From positions 1-64,000 of the forward strand of contig ML769595.1 of the NCBI GenBank assembly GCA_009733575.1: a DNA stretch of 64,000 nucleotides, read 5' to 3'. Made by a program: the position numbers and the translations under genes. The notes beneath the pieces are model-generated. The model was not told where the DNA came from. It saw only the letters and a list, made by a program, of their open reading frames with translations, and did not search any database. This DNA comes from Gymnopus androsaceus JB14 (taxonomy: Eukaryota > Basidiomycota > Agaricomycetes > Agaricales > Omphalotaceae). Of the stretch, positions 1-11,038 are shown one piece after another (within the stretch, counting starts at the first letter, position 1; each line of letters begins with the position of its first letter).

Positions 1-494
1 TGTACCTTACCTGATCTTAGAAATTGAGATGTGACCAATTGAATTAGTGCTGGACATGACATACAGTAACAAAATCTCACTTGTTAGGCTTCTGGATATG
101 TCATGGGCTGCACCGTATTGCTCATAATGGAGGAATGTTTTGTCAATCCCATCTTGACTCTGACACAGCCTTATCAACTGTTTACGGATGGTCATATATG
201 GCTGTCTGGACAGCGCAATATGGAATAGGTACCATACCATGTTACAGGGATCATTGACCATGTGGCACAGTCATGGTAATTCAATATTTAGCTGCATTAG
301 GGCTGGTTGCTGTAGCTGAATATAGTAATACCTATACAAAGTACAGCCATATATCACACCATTGCATACCATCGACCATAATTTAAGGTCCCTTCAGTTT
401 GCTGTTGAAGGAGAAACTCAATAGTCAAGGGGGGAAGGGTTATCCTACCATTGCATCCAGAAATTGTAATGACCAAAACCCTAATACCTACCAG
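1..494. other. AT-rich sequence, no gene recognised
   Basis: I see no domain, splice-consistent exon or repeat end that I can support here. Short open frames exist on both strands but have no recognisable motif and no coding-like composition. Confidence 0.4.
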
Positions 495-721
495 TATTGG
501 GGTTTCCAGTCCGCCCAAAGTATGGCGGCATTTCATGTAAGCAGATTGTCTCACATGACCTAAAGATAACACGGGCATTTATTACTCTAGCTCAACGCGC
601 GCAAACTTTGGGCCCACACTCCGCTTCCCTCCCCTCCCTTGCTACGCTCGGGGGGTCCCCCCAGACCGGGAAGCCTCGGCGGGCACTCTAAAGCCTTATT
701 TGCACTTTCAAACACACTGAA

Positions 722-836
722 CCTCTAACCTCTAACCCAACCCCGAACCCTAACCATTGGTTCCCCAGGGTTTGGCAATGCTGCGGACTTGCTCTCTACT
801 TTTAGGGTTGCGCCTTCAGCGAACCCTAACAAGAGC
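722..836. other. Degenerate telomere-like motif cluster
   Basis: Words of the CCCTAA/TTAGGG type occur here: CCTCTAACC twice, ACCCTAACC near 748-757, TTTAGGGTT near 801 and AACCCTAAC near 822. The array is short, irregular and in both orientations, so it is a remnant or chance enrichment and not a functional telomere. Confidence 0.3.
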
Positions 837-932
837 AAGCCCAAGCATTGCTAATAAAAAATACCAAGACAAAATAAATATAAAATGAAAAATGTACAAG
901 GCCCAGATTTGAACCCAAAGCTCTAGTAGTAA

Positions 933-1284
933 TAGCTCAGACACTGCGGCCAGGCCATAAAATATCACGTGAAATACTCTAAGATGAACGTAATGATAAA
1001 CAATTAGAAAACCAATATGAATTTCTCATTAAAAAAATGATAATTTCTTGCATGATAACTACTACACAATTAACAAAGAAATTTTTTGACAATGGTACGC
1101 AAAACATAAAGATTTTCATGTACCATTGTCAAAAAATTTCTTTGTTAATTTCATAGTAGTTGTCATGCGAGAAATCATCATTTTTTTTGTGAGAAATTCA
1201 TATTGATTTTCTAATGGTTTATTGTTACATTTATCTTAGAGTATTTTGCGTGATATTTTATGGCCTGGCCGCAGTGAGAGCTAC
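933..1284. repeat. Foldback element, two ~170-bp inverted arms
   Basis: The arms meet at about 1108 with almost no loop. The left arm begins TAGCTCAGACACTGCGGCCA and the right arm ends with the inverse (GGCCGCAGTGAGAGCTA). The centre contains GACAATGGTAC on one side and GTACCATTGTC on the other, with an AAAGAAATTTTTTG word also inverted. There is no coding sequence. It sits inside the larger inverted-repeat element 495-1452. The outer edge of each arm resembles a pol III A-box (TGGCCGCAGTG), with a B-box-like GGTTCAAATC just outside the left arm on the minus strand. Confidence 0.75.
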
Positions 1285-1452
1285 AGCCACTGATACCGTT
1301 ACACCATTGTTCCACATATAGTTCGAACCATCAATAGACTATGTTAGTAAGCGAGCGTTGCTTTGGGAAATAGGCATTATCTATAAATCACATGGGCCGA
1401 TCTGCTTACATGAAATTGCGCCATACTTTGGGTGGACTTGAAAATCCCAGTA

Positions 1453-2214
1453 TCAAGTTGTAAATTGTACAGAATTATTAGGTCCATGAGAAACATTAAA
1501 AACAGTATTGTCAAACCATAACTGTGACACCATGTAAGCCATTATATGTACTAGTTTGTTCCAAGCAGTGAGCATGACTGAGAATAACATAGGTATTAAT
1601 TATTTAGTAGCATTGACAGTGGGTAAAATGCTCAAATAATGTTTTAAAATAAGTTGATTTAAGTTGCTAGTAAAATGCAAGTTAGTTACATTTTGCTAGT
1701 CCTATAGTATAGATGCTGCAGCAGCTTTAAGCGCTGGTGATTATGTAAATATAAAAGCATAGCCACTCATTCATTTTTGAGCGCTCCAAGCCGGCCCACT
1801 GGTTCCCTCTGAAAATTTCCCAACTTTCTCATTGTTCATTCTGCCAGTTTTTTGGCCTTAAGATTTTATTACTACCGTAGCTTTAATTCTATAGAAAAAT
1901 ATATTTATTTTGCATCCAATTGCGCAGAAAAACGATGTGCCAAAGTATATTTACATAAGCTTTTTCTGGTGCAGCATTGACCCCATGGGAACTAGCAGAT
2001 TCTATACACACATTGACAATTGTCAGTGCATCAGCAAAAACTGTTTTGGGCCCAGGAGGATCTTAGGGTCACCTAGTCCTCTTAGCAAGGGGGTTCAAAT
2101 TTTATAAAAAATGACTGAACGTCGATTTTTTTTTCTTGCGCCTGGTCAGTGGACTAACTAGCTATGTAAGCATTCCCACACCCATATATAGTATAAGTAT
2201 CATGATAAGGGAAG
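1453..2214. other. No gene recognised
   Basis: AT-rich sequence without a supportable coding frame. The LINE 5' end must lie near its right edge, but I cannot place the junction to the base because no target duplication matching the sequence after the poly-A tail was found. Confidence 0.35.
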
Positions 2215-2790
2215 GAGGCATCTTGATCCGGTACCACCACCATCAAGTGAGCGCTTAACGCTGCGACAGCCTCCCCGTTGTATCTCATGGACACGACGAG
2301 GGGTACCACCTCTTCCCTAGCAGCCTAATCGAAAAGGCTCGACCAATAACGGTCTGAGCTAAACACGAGAGCCTACGAGCAGAACCCATAATAGCCATGG
2401 ACAACGGTCCGAGAATGAATCGTTTTAAAGTTTACATTCAATAGCCTGAGAATGAGAATGAATTAAACTTCCCCTGAAGTCAACGAACACCTTGAACACC
2501 TTCGACAACCTCCTCGAACATCGAGAGCGCTGGCCCAACATCCGCTACCACTTCCTCATCTTTTTCACCATGGGAAATGGCCGACGAACAAAGAGAGCAA
2601 ACTATACAGCTAGATCTCACGCCCTGAAACCCACTCTCTTAAAATCTCGCCTAAAAAATCTCCCGCTGCCCCACCGTCTTTTCCCCCGAAATCTACTTGT
2701 TCCTACAAGCCTTAAAAATCCAAACCACAACTAAAATGTAAGGAACCAACACACACAAATGGGGAGAACTGACTAAACCAAACCGAACAG

Positions 2791-4221
2791 ATGTCTCTCG
2801 CGATCGTCAACAACGCCCATACCAATGGCAACCCTGTTCCTGATGCCACTAACTCAACAGGGAGCCAGACTGGTAATGCCGAAAACAACCCAGCTTCGAT
2901 GAATATTGAAGAAACTGGGATCCACGGCACACCCAGACACAGCAACAAAAGCCGTAGAAAGACTCGCGACAGCAGTGCCCACATTGACCCGGTGGATGGT
3001 GATGGCTCGCCCAGCAGAGACCGTCGTCATTCTAGCATCTCGGTCTGTGCATCGCCGACCCCGCCCCCCAATAATCAGGAAGCTTTAGGCAACCCCCTGA
3101 AGCATGCCGATTACGATTCCTCGGACTCGGAAAACTCAGGTGAAGGTGGTACCCACATGATGAGAAACAGAACCGTCCTCCCTCTCCATAACTCCGGCAA
3201 TGACGATGAGAACCCGTTCATTGACAGACAAACCCGAATCAATGCAGCCTCCCAACAGTTTATCATCCGTCAACCTCGCCTATTTGCTACCCACCCTCCT
3301 GAAACCAGCTCTGGAGGTTGTGCCAACGAGCACGGGTCAGCCCACCCTGCCGGCCAGCTTAACAAACGGTTATCTGGCCTAAACCTGTCTCGGGAGCAGC
3401 TAAATGCAGTCCTAGCAGCTCTGGCTCCAGCCCCATCCTCCAACGTCCCTCCCTTGAGCACAAACTCTCAGGATAGAGCTGGATCGGCTACCCCGACTCA
3501 GGAACAAAGCTGGCCGACATATGCAATGCAGATCCTACGTCCCACCAATAACAAATACGAAAAGCCTATCTTCCTCCCGGCGCTACTGGCTCCGGGATGT
3601 GATGCTTCAGATGCGTTCCGCCAACAGTCCTTTGACTTTGGTGTTGGGATTACTGGTCACCTCCTCCGCCTCAACGACCCCGTTGGCAAGTCATGGACCA
3701 TCTGCATGTTAACCTCTAACCAGGATGGAGATGCCCCTGACCTCGAAAACCACATCCTCTTCACGATCAAGAACAGCATTTACCACCACATGCCTGATCT
3801 CCGTAACGCCATTGCCCGCGCTTCCCTCTCAACCAAACCCACACCGGAAAAAGTCCTGGATTTCGCTGACACCCTCAAACTGGTTCGACAGCCGTACAAA
3901 ATGAAAATCAACAAAGTCAATCAAACGTGCTGGATCCTGTATGGAGCCCCAATCTCCCAACATGGCAACATCTTTGCAAAAGCGGCCGAGGACAACGCAA
4001 TCAAGTCGATGATCCACTCCCCAAAGTCTGGTGTCTATGAGTGGGCCCATATGCAGGTATACCCAATGGCGGTAGAATGCACGCTGTGCAAAGTCGATGA
4101 CCACCCAACCTTCCAATGCCCCTACATGTCCCTGGACTCCTGGTATGGCACTAAAACCCAGGTTGTGGAGATGGTCAAAGCAGTGAAGGAGGAGGAAACT
4201 GCGGCTGGATCTAATGCGTAA
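2791..4221 (+). CDS. LINE ORF1, Gag-like RNA-binding protein (476 aa)
   Basis: An ATG-initiated open frame of 476 codons. The N-terminal half is Ser/Pro/Asn-rich and probably disordered. The C-terminal half is more ordered (from about residue 240) and ends in one CX2CX4HX4C zinc knuckle at about residues 428-441 (CTLCKVDDHPTFQC), the nucleic-acid-binding module of LINE ORF1 proteins. The family role is packaging the element RNA into an RNP with the ORF2 product. No stop or frameshift is present, so this ORF is better preserved than ORF2. About 0.8 kb separates it from the first plausible ORF2 methionine. Confidence 0.85.
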   Translation: MSLAIVNNAHTNGNPVPDATNSTGSQTGNAENNPASMNIEETGIHGTPRHSNKSRRKTRDSSAHIDPVDGDGSPSRDRRHSSISVCASPTPPPNNQEALGNPLKHADYDSSDSENSGEGGTHMMRNRTVLPLHNSGNDDENPFIDRQTRINAASQQFIIRQPRLFATHPPETSSGGCANEHGSAHPAGQLNKRLSGLNLSREQLNAVLAALAPAPSSNVPPLSTNSQDRAGSATPTQEQSWPTYAMQILRPTNNKYEKPIFLPALLAPGCDASDAFRQQSFDFGVGITGHLLRLNDPVGKSWTICMLTSNQDGDAPDLENHILFTIKNSIYHHMPDLRNAIARASLSTKPTPEKVLDFADTLKLVRQPYKMKINKVNQTCWILYGAPISQHGNIFAKAAEDNAIKSMIHSPKSGVYEWAHMQVYPMAVECTLCKVDDHPTFQCPYMSLDSWYGTKTQVVEMVKAVKEEETAAGSNA

Positions 4222-4716
4222 TTTTTTATACTTTCAAAACTATTCTTTTGCCCCAATCGCTTCACAATACTACCCGCTTTACATACTTAAATTTAAAATC
4301 CGATATAAAACAAACTTCTCCTGCCTTCCCCACCCTTCCTTCATCATCTACTGTTCCCCCTCCCTGCTCCCCCCTCTCTCGATTCATCCTTCCCCCCCTT
4401 CTTTTGACAAGGATAGATCTACAACGATCATCTGTTTCATGACCTATACGTCCGAACAACGAATAACAATATTGTTTTGTCACTCTCATGCCCCGTGCCC
4501 CAGAACATTAACCAACCCCAATAGCATCTCTGTCAAAAGGTGGGTCCTCGGAATCCAGGTTTCGTGCAGACACAACATAGGTAGTTGTACACCCTCCATC
4601 CGCCAAATATACTTCTCCGTACACGGGTCGAAACGGATGGGGGCCAGCTTGAGAGCTCAAGGTAAGCCAACCTCCCCGGGCTAGAGGTTGTACGTACACG
4701 CTCTCGAGCCGCAGTA

Positions 4717-6318
4717 GTGGTTCAGAGTCCACTCGCTGGCAGTCCCAGCAAGCCGACCCCTGTCTCTGCGATTGATCCTGGAATCACGCAGAAATGGGCT
4801 AGGTACCTCTTCCGGTTTGCTTGTCATCTTTGCGGGGCAACGCCGTCAACTGGTCCCCTCATAGCTGCTAGTGCCATAAGCACTGTCCCATACTCCTCCT
4901 TCAGCCCTTCAGGTACGTCTTCACGTCCCTCTGGTTTTACTAACGGTTTTTTGGTTACAGGTTCATCCAGGTCTGGAGAGCCCATAATCGACGCCCCCGG
5001 TTATCAGAGGCTCGGGGAAGGATCTAGGATTGGTGCGGGATGGCCTATGCCACGTACGGCCCAGAGAGGGATTGATGACCCACAATGTCAGACTGGAAGA
5101 AATCCTACGTCAAACAGAAGACCATTTCCCAATGACCAAGGGGAAAGCTCTCAACAAAATGAGCAGGAGCAACCACCTCCTGAGGCTACGCAAGGGACAC
5201 AGATCCCTGATGCCTCTGATAATGAAAATCCACCCCCTGAACCCAGGAACTCCGGGAATGAACCCCGCCGTGAAAACACACGCTCATATGAAAATGACCA
5301 TGTTGCATCCAACAGAAGGATGAACAATGAACTTCATGAACGGGAAAACCTCAATCGTCCTGAATCAGCAAGAAGAGAGGAATGGGATGATCACATCCTC
5401 GAAGAAAGGAAAAACCGCCGGTTACGTAGACAAGCACTACGTAGAGAAGCCCACCGCCAAAGAAGAGGACACCTCTGCAAAAAGAACACGAGCGCATCGA
5501 TTAAGATAGCTGGCCTAAATATCAGGGGTAACGGTAAGATAGACCCAAACCACCCAGACAACAAATGGCTTCACGTACGCCAACTCATGAGTCAAAGAAA
5601 TATTGCAATGCTTGTTGTCGGTGAGGCCCATCTGGATTCTGAGAGACGGGCAGCAATTGAGCGAATTCATGGAAGCCATATAAAAATATTCTTTTCAAGG
5701 CCACCTGATACACAACGAGCTGACGGCTCAACATCTAACGGCTCCAATAGTGGAGGAATTGCTATTGTCCTGAACAAAAACCTGGCCAACGTAGAGGGAA
5801 TTCAGACCCATGAGGTAGTTGCGGGCCATGCGCTACTGTTGGAATCGAATTGGCATAAATCCGAGAAGCTGTCCATCCTGGCTGTCTACGTACCGAACTC
5901 AAACGACGAAACCATCCTAAACTTCTGGATTAAAGTCAATGACTTTTTTGAGCGAAACCCGAACATTCGAAAACCAGACCTCATGGTAAGCGATTGCAAT
6001 ATGGTTGAGGAACCCATGGACAGACTTCCCATGAGGAGCGACAAAGCAGCACTTGTTGACACCCTAGATGACCTGAAATCAACCCTACAAATGGAGGACG
6101 GGTGGAGGACAACTTACCCAGATTCCCTGAAATACACATTCCGCCAAACAAAGAACACGGGAGTCCATCACTCGCGCTTAGACCGCATCTATGTCAGAAC
6201 CCAGTGCTCAGACAACTGTTTCGAATGGAAGATTGAGTCGTCTGGACTAAAAACGGACCACAAGATGGTATCCGTTAGATTCACATCTGAATCAGCACCT
6301 ATGGTTGGAGGGGGATGA
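4717..6318 (+). pseudogene. LINE ORF2 part 1: N-terminal extension and APE endonuclease
   Basis: An open frame ending at TGA 6316-6318; the same frame continues after it. The upstream edge given here begins with GTG, so the real start is probably an in-frame ATG near 5047. Residues up to about 260 are low-complexity, rich in Glu, Arg and Asn. The endonuclease domain starts near 5500 and shows the expected elements in order: GLNIRG (Asn), VVGEAHL (Glu), SDCN in place of the usual GDFN, HSRLDRIYV and a terminal TDH in place of SDH. Its role is to nick target DNA to prime reverse transcription. The TGA lies next to TGG codons and may be a point mutation from Trp or Arg. Confidence 0.85.
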
Positions 6319-6321
6319 TGG

Positions 6322-8253
6322 GTGATGCCCACTCACCTTCTCTACGATAAAACCCTTGCAGACTTTGTAAACCAAGAGGGAATGAACCTTGAGGACTCTT
6401 TTGACATCCTCGAAAATGAGATTGAGTGGGATGCCAACAAAAACAAGCAAACCGCATGGGCGGATTTCCGAGGTAAATTCATAGCTCTTGCCAGGAAAAG
6501 AGCGAAGGTTGTGGTTCCTAAGATCACCAGGAAAATAAATACCCTAGAAGCTATGATTGATGCGATAAGCAACGATCCAACGCTACCAGAGGATGAAAGA
6601 TCCCTAACCACTGACATACTTAAAGCCAAACTATCCGCTCTTGAACAATGTCACCACCGCTCCACAAGGGCCATGGCAAAAGCCAGAAATATCCTCTACG
6701 GAGAGACAATCTCTAGATACTGGTCAAAGATTAATAAAACAAAAAAACCCCGCAAACTATTGCAGAGATTGGAAAAACCACTGGAGGAAAATGACAACCA
6801 AACCCAGGGTGCTGACGATCGGGAACCCACAAAGTTATACGAAAAAAACTCACAGAATATGACCAACATGCTTGGGAACTATCACTCCACAATCCAGCTT
6901 GATCATGTCCCCCTAGACGAGGTGGAAAGAGCAAGAGCCATAGAATCAGTCCTAAACAGAGTCACAGTAAGAATCACCAAGGCAGACAAACAATCCTTAA
7001 ACACGAAACTTACCGATGACAATGTAAAGGATGCCCTAAGGCTATCCACGAATAACAAGGCACCAGGGCTAAATGGGATATGCTACGAGATCTGGAAAAC
7101 GATAAACGGGAGATTTGAGAATGCACGGGCTCACGAAAAAAGAGCCTTCAACATTATATCAACGCTAAGGAGGGTTTTCAACGACATCGAGGAGAATGGA
7201 ATAGCGCCCGACACTTCCTTCTCCGAAAGCTGGATGTGCCCTCTATATAAAAAAGGTGACAGAGCCGTAATGGCCAACTATAGACCAATATCCCTATTAA
7301 ACTCTGAATACAAAATAATGACTAAAGCACTTACCATAAAACTGGCTAGAGCTGCCTCCACGATAATAAACCAAGCTCAGGCCGGCTTCATCCCCGGGAG
7401 ACATATCTACGATCAGATATGGCTATTGAAACTTGTTATTGACCTTGCGGAAGCCACCGAACAAAACGGGGCGGTTATTGCCCTAGACCAAGAAAAGGCC
7501 TATGACAAAATAAAACACGATTACCTCTGGAAGGCCCTAGCTGCCTATGGAATCCCTAAGCTATTCATCCACACAGTGCGCTCGCTATACAGTGACGCAT
7601 TCACTACCATCATAGTGAATGGTACAAAAAGTACCCCATACCGTGTAACAAGAGGAGTCTGACAAGGGGACCCATTATCATGCCTTCTCTTTGATATAGC
7701 AATCGATCCCCTAGGGGAAGCACTACGCCAGTCCAACCTAAAAGGACTGAAAATACCTGGGAAGACCAAAAGATTAATAGCAACCTTTTTCGCGGATGAT
7801 ACTACGGCTTACCTATCTGAAGAAGATGACTTTGGAAAGCTCCAGTCAGTTCTTGACGAATGGTGCCTAGCATCAGGCGCAAGATTTAATATTAGCAAGA
7901 CAGAAGTCATTCCCATTGGCTCACCTGAATACAGAGAGATGGTGCGACAACAGCGTTTCCTAAACGGCATCAATGGTACCGCTATCCCGGAACAAGTCAG
8001 GATAGCCCAAGAAGGAGATACTATACGCTCACTAGGTGCACTAATAGGGAACGGGGTATGCCAAATGACACCCTGGACTAAAGTCATTGAAAAGATAAAC
8101 AGCGCCCTTGCAAGATGGGAACAGAGTAAACCCGCGATGGAAGGATGTTGCCTAATCATTAATATGGTGATAGGCGGAATGACCCAGTACCTTACGAAGG
8201 TGCAAGGTATGCCGAAAGATGTTGAAGAAAATCCGCAAGTTCCTTTGGAATGA
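6322..8253 (+). pseudogene. LINE ORF2 part 2: reverse transcriptase
   Basis: This continues in the frame of the endonuclease. RT motifs are present in order: NNKAPGLNGI, WMCPLYKKGD, NYRPISLLNSEYKI, QAGFIPGRH, the catalytic ALDQEKAYDKI, then RGV-stop-QGDPLS and the second catalytic box FFADDTTAYL (FADD). The stop at 7660-7662 (TGA) replaces the Arg expected before QGDPLS, consistent with CGA to TGA. The frame ends at 8251, where a one-base shift near 8220 moves coding to the next frame. The family role is target-primed cDNA synthesis. Confidence 0.9.
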
Positions 8254-9152
8254 CCAAACCAGCGTCCGCATAAACAAGGAAACGGTATATGCACCAATAG
8301 AAAATGGAGGAAGAAAAGTACTTGACCTCCTAGCTAGAAACGAGGCAATAATGGTAACCTGGCTGCAGTCATACCTTGACTTCAGCCCGGAACGAGCAAC
8401 ATGGGCATATGTGGCAGATGCACTTATTGCCCACCATGTCCCAACATCAGAAGCAAATATCGAGGACCGCCACAAGATCAACATTTTCCTACAATCATGG
8501 AAAACAAAAAAGAAAGACTTACCGAATGACCTGAAAGAAATGATCAGAGTGGCCGAAAACAATGGTGTAAGGCTCGAGGGCCTAGCGTTCTCAAGAGACA
8601 TAATCAGGAAGATGCCAATATGGTTCCATAAAGAGTCTACCCAAATACGTAGACTCTACAACAGCAAAGAAAGTAAATGTCTGAAAAACAATCACGGAAT
8701 TAAGTTGGTTGGTGAAAACAGAAACAATGGCAAAATCCGTCAATGCACCTAGACATACCAGGAGAAGGGACTGCAAATGTGGCCCTTGTAAAGATGCCCG
8801 GGATAACCACGAGTGCTTAATCCCATACAAGTGCTTTGAGAAAGCCAGAGCCTTACTGCAGGTGTTACCTCCCAAATGGAACCCCCTATCTCACCTTCCC
8901 GAAGACACCGAGCCCGATGAGATCCCTGCGGCGTTTGGCGAAAACACAAGAATGTTTGACTGGAGAGTGACAACAAGTGGCAACTTGAGCAATGCATTCA
9001 GGATTTTCACTGAGGGCACGAAAAGCAATGACTTACCAGACAACACCTGGGACCCAGCAGATTCCAACGAAATGATCACGAGTATTCACAGATGGGTCCT
9101 GCGAAAGGTAACGGAAGTGATGACGCAAAGCAGGAGCTGGCGTATACTGTGA
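8219..9152 (+). pseudogene. LINE ORF2 part 3: region between RT and RNase H
   Basis: Two overlapping frames (8219-8752 and 8709-9152) together continue the ORF2 protein after the RT fingers/palm. The first opens with KKIRKFLWN, typical of the region after RT in LINEs. The second contains a Cys cluster (CKCGPCKDARDNHEC) that could be a small zinc-binding element, followed by KCFEKARALLQVLPPKWNP. Frameshifts lie near 8220, in 8709-8752 and after 9140. I can place the region by continuity, not by a named domain. Confidence 0.65.
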
Positions 9153-9603
9153 AGAGGACGAGACCCTGAACAGGGCAATTCGCATACCAGAAAATCTTGA
9201 CCAGACCAACCAAACAGGCGAAAATTGTAGCAATCAAGGAGGCATCCGAGAAAGTCAACAAAAAAACTGAACTCAAAATAGGTTCAGACTCCAAAACATG
9301 CATTGATGGACTAACCGTGAACCTCCATAAGTGGGAAGACCGTGGATACATTGGAATAGCAAACTCCAAGGAATTCCAAGCAACAACCGCAGTCCTGAGG
9401 GCGAGGAAAGCATTGACTAGCCTTCAGTGGGTAAAAGGCCATGCTGGCATTGAAGGTAACGAGAAAGCCAACGAACTGGCAAATGAAGGCCGACTAAAAA
9501 CCGTTTCTGACAATATTGAATTGTCCATAGAAAAGAGTGTCTGGGTGACTGGTGCAAAACTGGATTCAATCACTCAATTGTTGGCAACAAAAGCAATGTG
9601 GAC
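9150..9603 (+). pseudogene. LINE ORF2 part 4: RNase H domain, damaged
   Basis: Recognisable from AIKEASEKV (Glu motif), KIGSDSKTCIDGL (second Asp motif) and VKGHAGIEGNEKANELA (C-terminal motif). The first strand with the TDGS-like catalytic Asp is missing: sequence jumps from the preceding domain to a GAGVY-like remnant at about 9135-9150, so about 30 residues appear deleted. The last motif has GNEKAN where the family has GNExAD, so the fourth acidic residue is also lost. Frame changes occur between 9150 and 9230. The reading is cut at 9603 by a MITE. Confidence 0.8.
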
Positions 9604-9605
9604 TA

Positions 9606-9969
9606 TGGTGTGAATCCATTATTCACCATATAAAATGTGCAATGAGGTATGGCTATTGAGGGTGACATTATATCTTTTAGTTCTCTGACAGAAGTACACT
9701 ACTTTAGGTATATATTAATTGTGTCAGAGGGATAAGGGTTCCAGTGTGAGTATATTTTTTTTGATTCTCAATTTCGCCAAAGTGGCTGTGCATCTATGAT
9801 GTAATTACCTAATCCCGCCGTATCCTGCCCTTGCTTACCGGTGCCACAAGTCACGTGTCAAAAAACTTGTCTTTGCCAATCAACTCAAAGAGGCATGTTG
9901 TGGTTTTGAAAAATTTTGGATGAAATTTGCCACTGCACATTTTATGTGGTGACTAATAGATTCGCACCA
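9606..9969. mobile_element. 364-bp MITE with ~40-bp inverted repeats in the LINE
   Basis: The left end (TGGTGTGAATCCATTATTCA) and the inverted right end (TGGTGCGAATCTATTAGTCA) match over about 40 bp with five mismatches; the similarity continues through AAAATGTGCA. Each end abuts TA (9604-9605 and 9970-9971), compatible with a TA target duplication as in Tc1/mariner-type elements. There is no coding content. On either side the LINE ORF2 resumes (LLATKAMW before, KTARYRKAL after), so this is a later insertion. Confidence 0.85.
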
Positions 9970-9971
9970 TA

Positions 9972-10723
9972 GGAAATGAAGACCGCACGCTACCGCAAGG
10001 CTCTCGACTGTAGAGCAACAAGAAGCAGGGTGGGCAGAGCAAAATGGTGTGTCAAAGAAATCAATGGTACGGAACCCTCGGACAAACTAATCTGGAAATA
10101 AATAAGGCACAAAGATTTCTCCAGGCCCTTCAGGTACTTCCTGTGGATGACCATCTACAATGGTTACAAAGTGGGTGACTACTGGAGGAATATACCAACA
10201 ATGGAACACTGCGCTGAATGTCACCACTGCAGATGTGATGAGTCTATGGAACACATCCTGCTTGAATGCGAGGCTCATGGGCAAGCAAAAATCTGGGAAC
10301 TTGTGAAAGACTTATGGAATGAGAAAGACGGAATGGATTGCACCCGACTTTGGCACAATTCTGAGTTGTGGCCTCTTAAAGGTTAAAGACCCTGAAGGCA
10401 AATACATGCAGGGCGACTCAAGACTGTACCGAATCTTAATCTCGGAGTCTGCCCACCTGATCTGGAAGCTGAGGTGCAATAGAGTAATAAATGGAAAAGC
10501 GGATTTCTTGGAAACTGAGATTGAGAACAGATGGTGGAGGACCATCCAAAGCAGACTCAAACTAGACTGCTTACTCACATCGAATAAATTCGGAAAAGGC
10601 AGTCTCTCTAAGCGACTGGTGGAAAAGACGTGGGAAGAGGTCCTAGCTGGAAAGGACAACCTCCCGGATTGCTGGATCAGGGAGGACGGGGTTTTAGTGG
10701 GTATACAAACTGGCAAGGGGTAA
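9972..10723 (+). pseudogene. LINE ORF2 part 5: C-terminal zinc motif
   Basis: Contains KTARYRKALD, then FRYFLWMTIYNGYKVGDYW and a Cys/His cluster CAECHHCRCDESMEHILLEC (about 10210-10269). This is the distal zinc motif found after RNase H in many fungal Tad1-like elements. A TAA interrupts it near 10100 and a shift near 10320 moves the reading to the next frame, which ends at 10723 after SESAHLIWKLRCNRVI. Its molecular function is not established in the family; nucleic acid or ribosome contact is usually assumed. Confidence 0.75.
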
Positions 10724-11003
10724 GTATGGGGGGCTCATGGCTTATGCTTATTTATACAGTATGCTTTTATTTTCTATGCAACTCTAACTGTATTTTTAGC
10801 TATGGTATTGCTGGGGAGAGGAAGGAAGGAGATACCAGAGTCAGAGTCCCACACATGGCACCATCATGGTGCCAGTGCGTTACACATTTCCCCATGTGTT
10901 TAATAATTGCTTGGCTCTTGCCTTGCATACTAGCAGCCTGTAGGGGGGTGACCTTGTCACCAGCCCAAAGAATGCACGCTCCACAAAAAAAAAAAAAAAA
11001 AAA
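10724..11003 (+). other. LINE 3' UTR and poly-A tail
   Basis: About 260 bp of non-coding sequence after ORF2, containing a self-complementary ATGGCACCATCATGGTGCCA word at 10855-10874, then an uninterrupted run of 19 A (10985-11003) that marks the retrotransposed 3' end. Confidence 0.8.
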
Positions 11004-11038
11004 CAAAAGGTACTTCACGATGACCACTGGGATCATGG

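Larger units (their letters stand above)
495..1452. repeat. DNA element with ~80-bp imperfect terminal inverted repeats
   Basis: The left end (from TATTGGGGTTTCCAGTCCGC, through CCCAAAGTATGGCGGC) recurs as an inverted copy at about 1375-1452 (reverse complement TACTGGGATTTTCAAGTCC, CCCAAAGTATGGCGCA). The similarity continues inward for about 80 bp through ATTTCATGTAAGCAGAT. No transposase frame lies inside, so this is a non-autonomous element or remnant. Its interior holds a GC-rich block (590-690), telomere-like words and a second, younger palindrome at 933-1284. The exact outer ends and target duplication are not certain. Confidence 0.6.
2215..11003 (+). mobile_element. Tad1-like LINE (non-LTR retrotransposon), near full length, inactivated
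   Basis: Two consecutive ORFs and a terminal poly-A define this element. ORF1 encodes a Gag-like protein with one CCHC knuckle. ORF2 carries an APE-type endonuclease, reverse transcriptase, RNase H and a distal cysteine/histidine zinc motif, the order known for Tad1-clade elements of fungi. ORF1 is open. ORF2 has in-frame TGA codons at 6316 and 7660, frameshifts near 8220, 8710-8750, 9150-9230 and 10320, and a 364-bp MITE inside it. The start at about 2215 is an estimate; the 3' end is fixed by 19 A residues (10985-11003). It lies directly against the 5' side of a truncated gypsy element. Confidence 0.85.

Noticed and set aside
880..965. A tRNA gene on the minus strand
   Set aside because: A-box- and B-box-like words are present, but the T-stem does not pair and no acceptor stem can be drawn. 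At most a tRNA-derived fragment.
2791..10723. Two independent host genes (a zinc-knuckle protein and a reverse transcriptase)
   Set aside because: The ORF order, the domain order in ORF2, and the terminal poly-A identify a single LINE.
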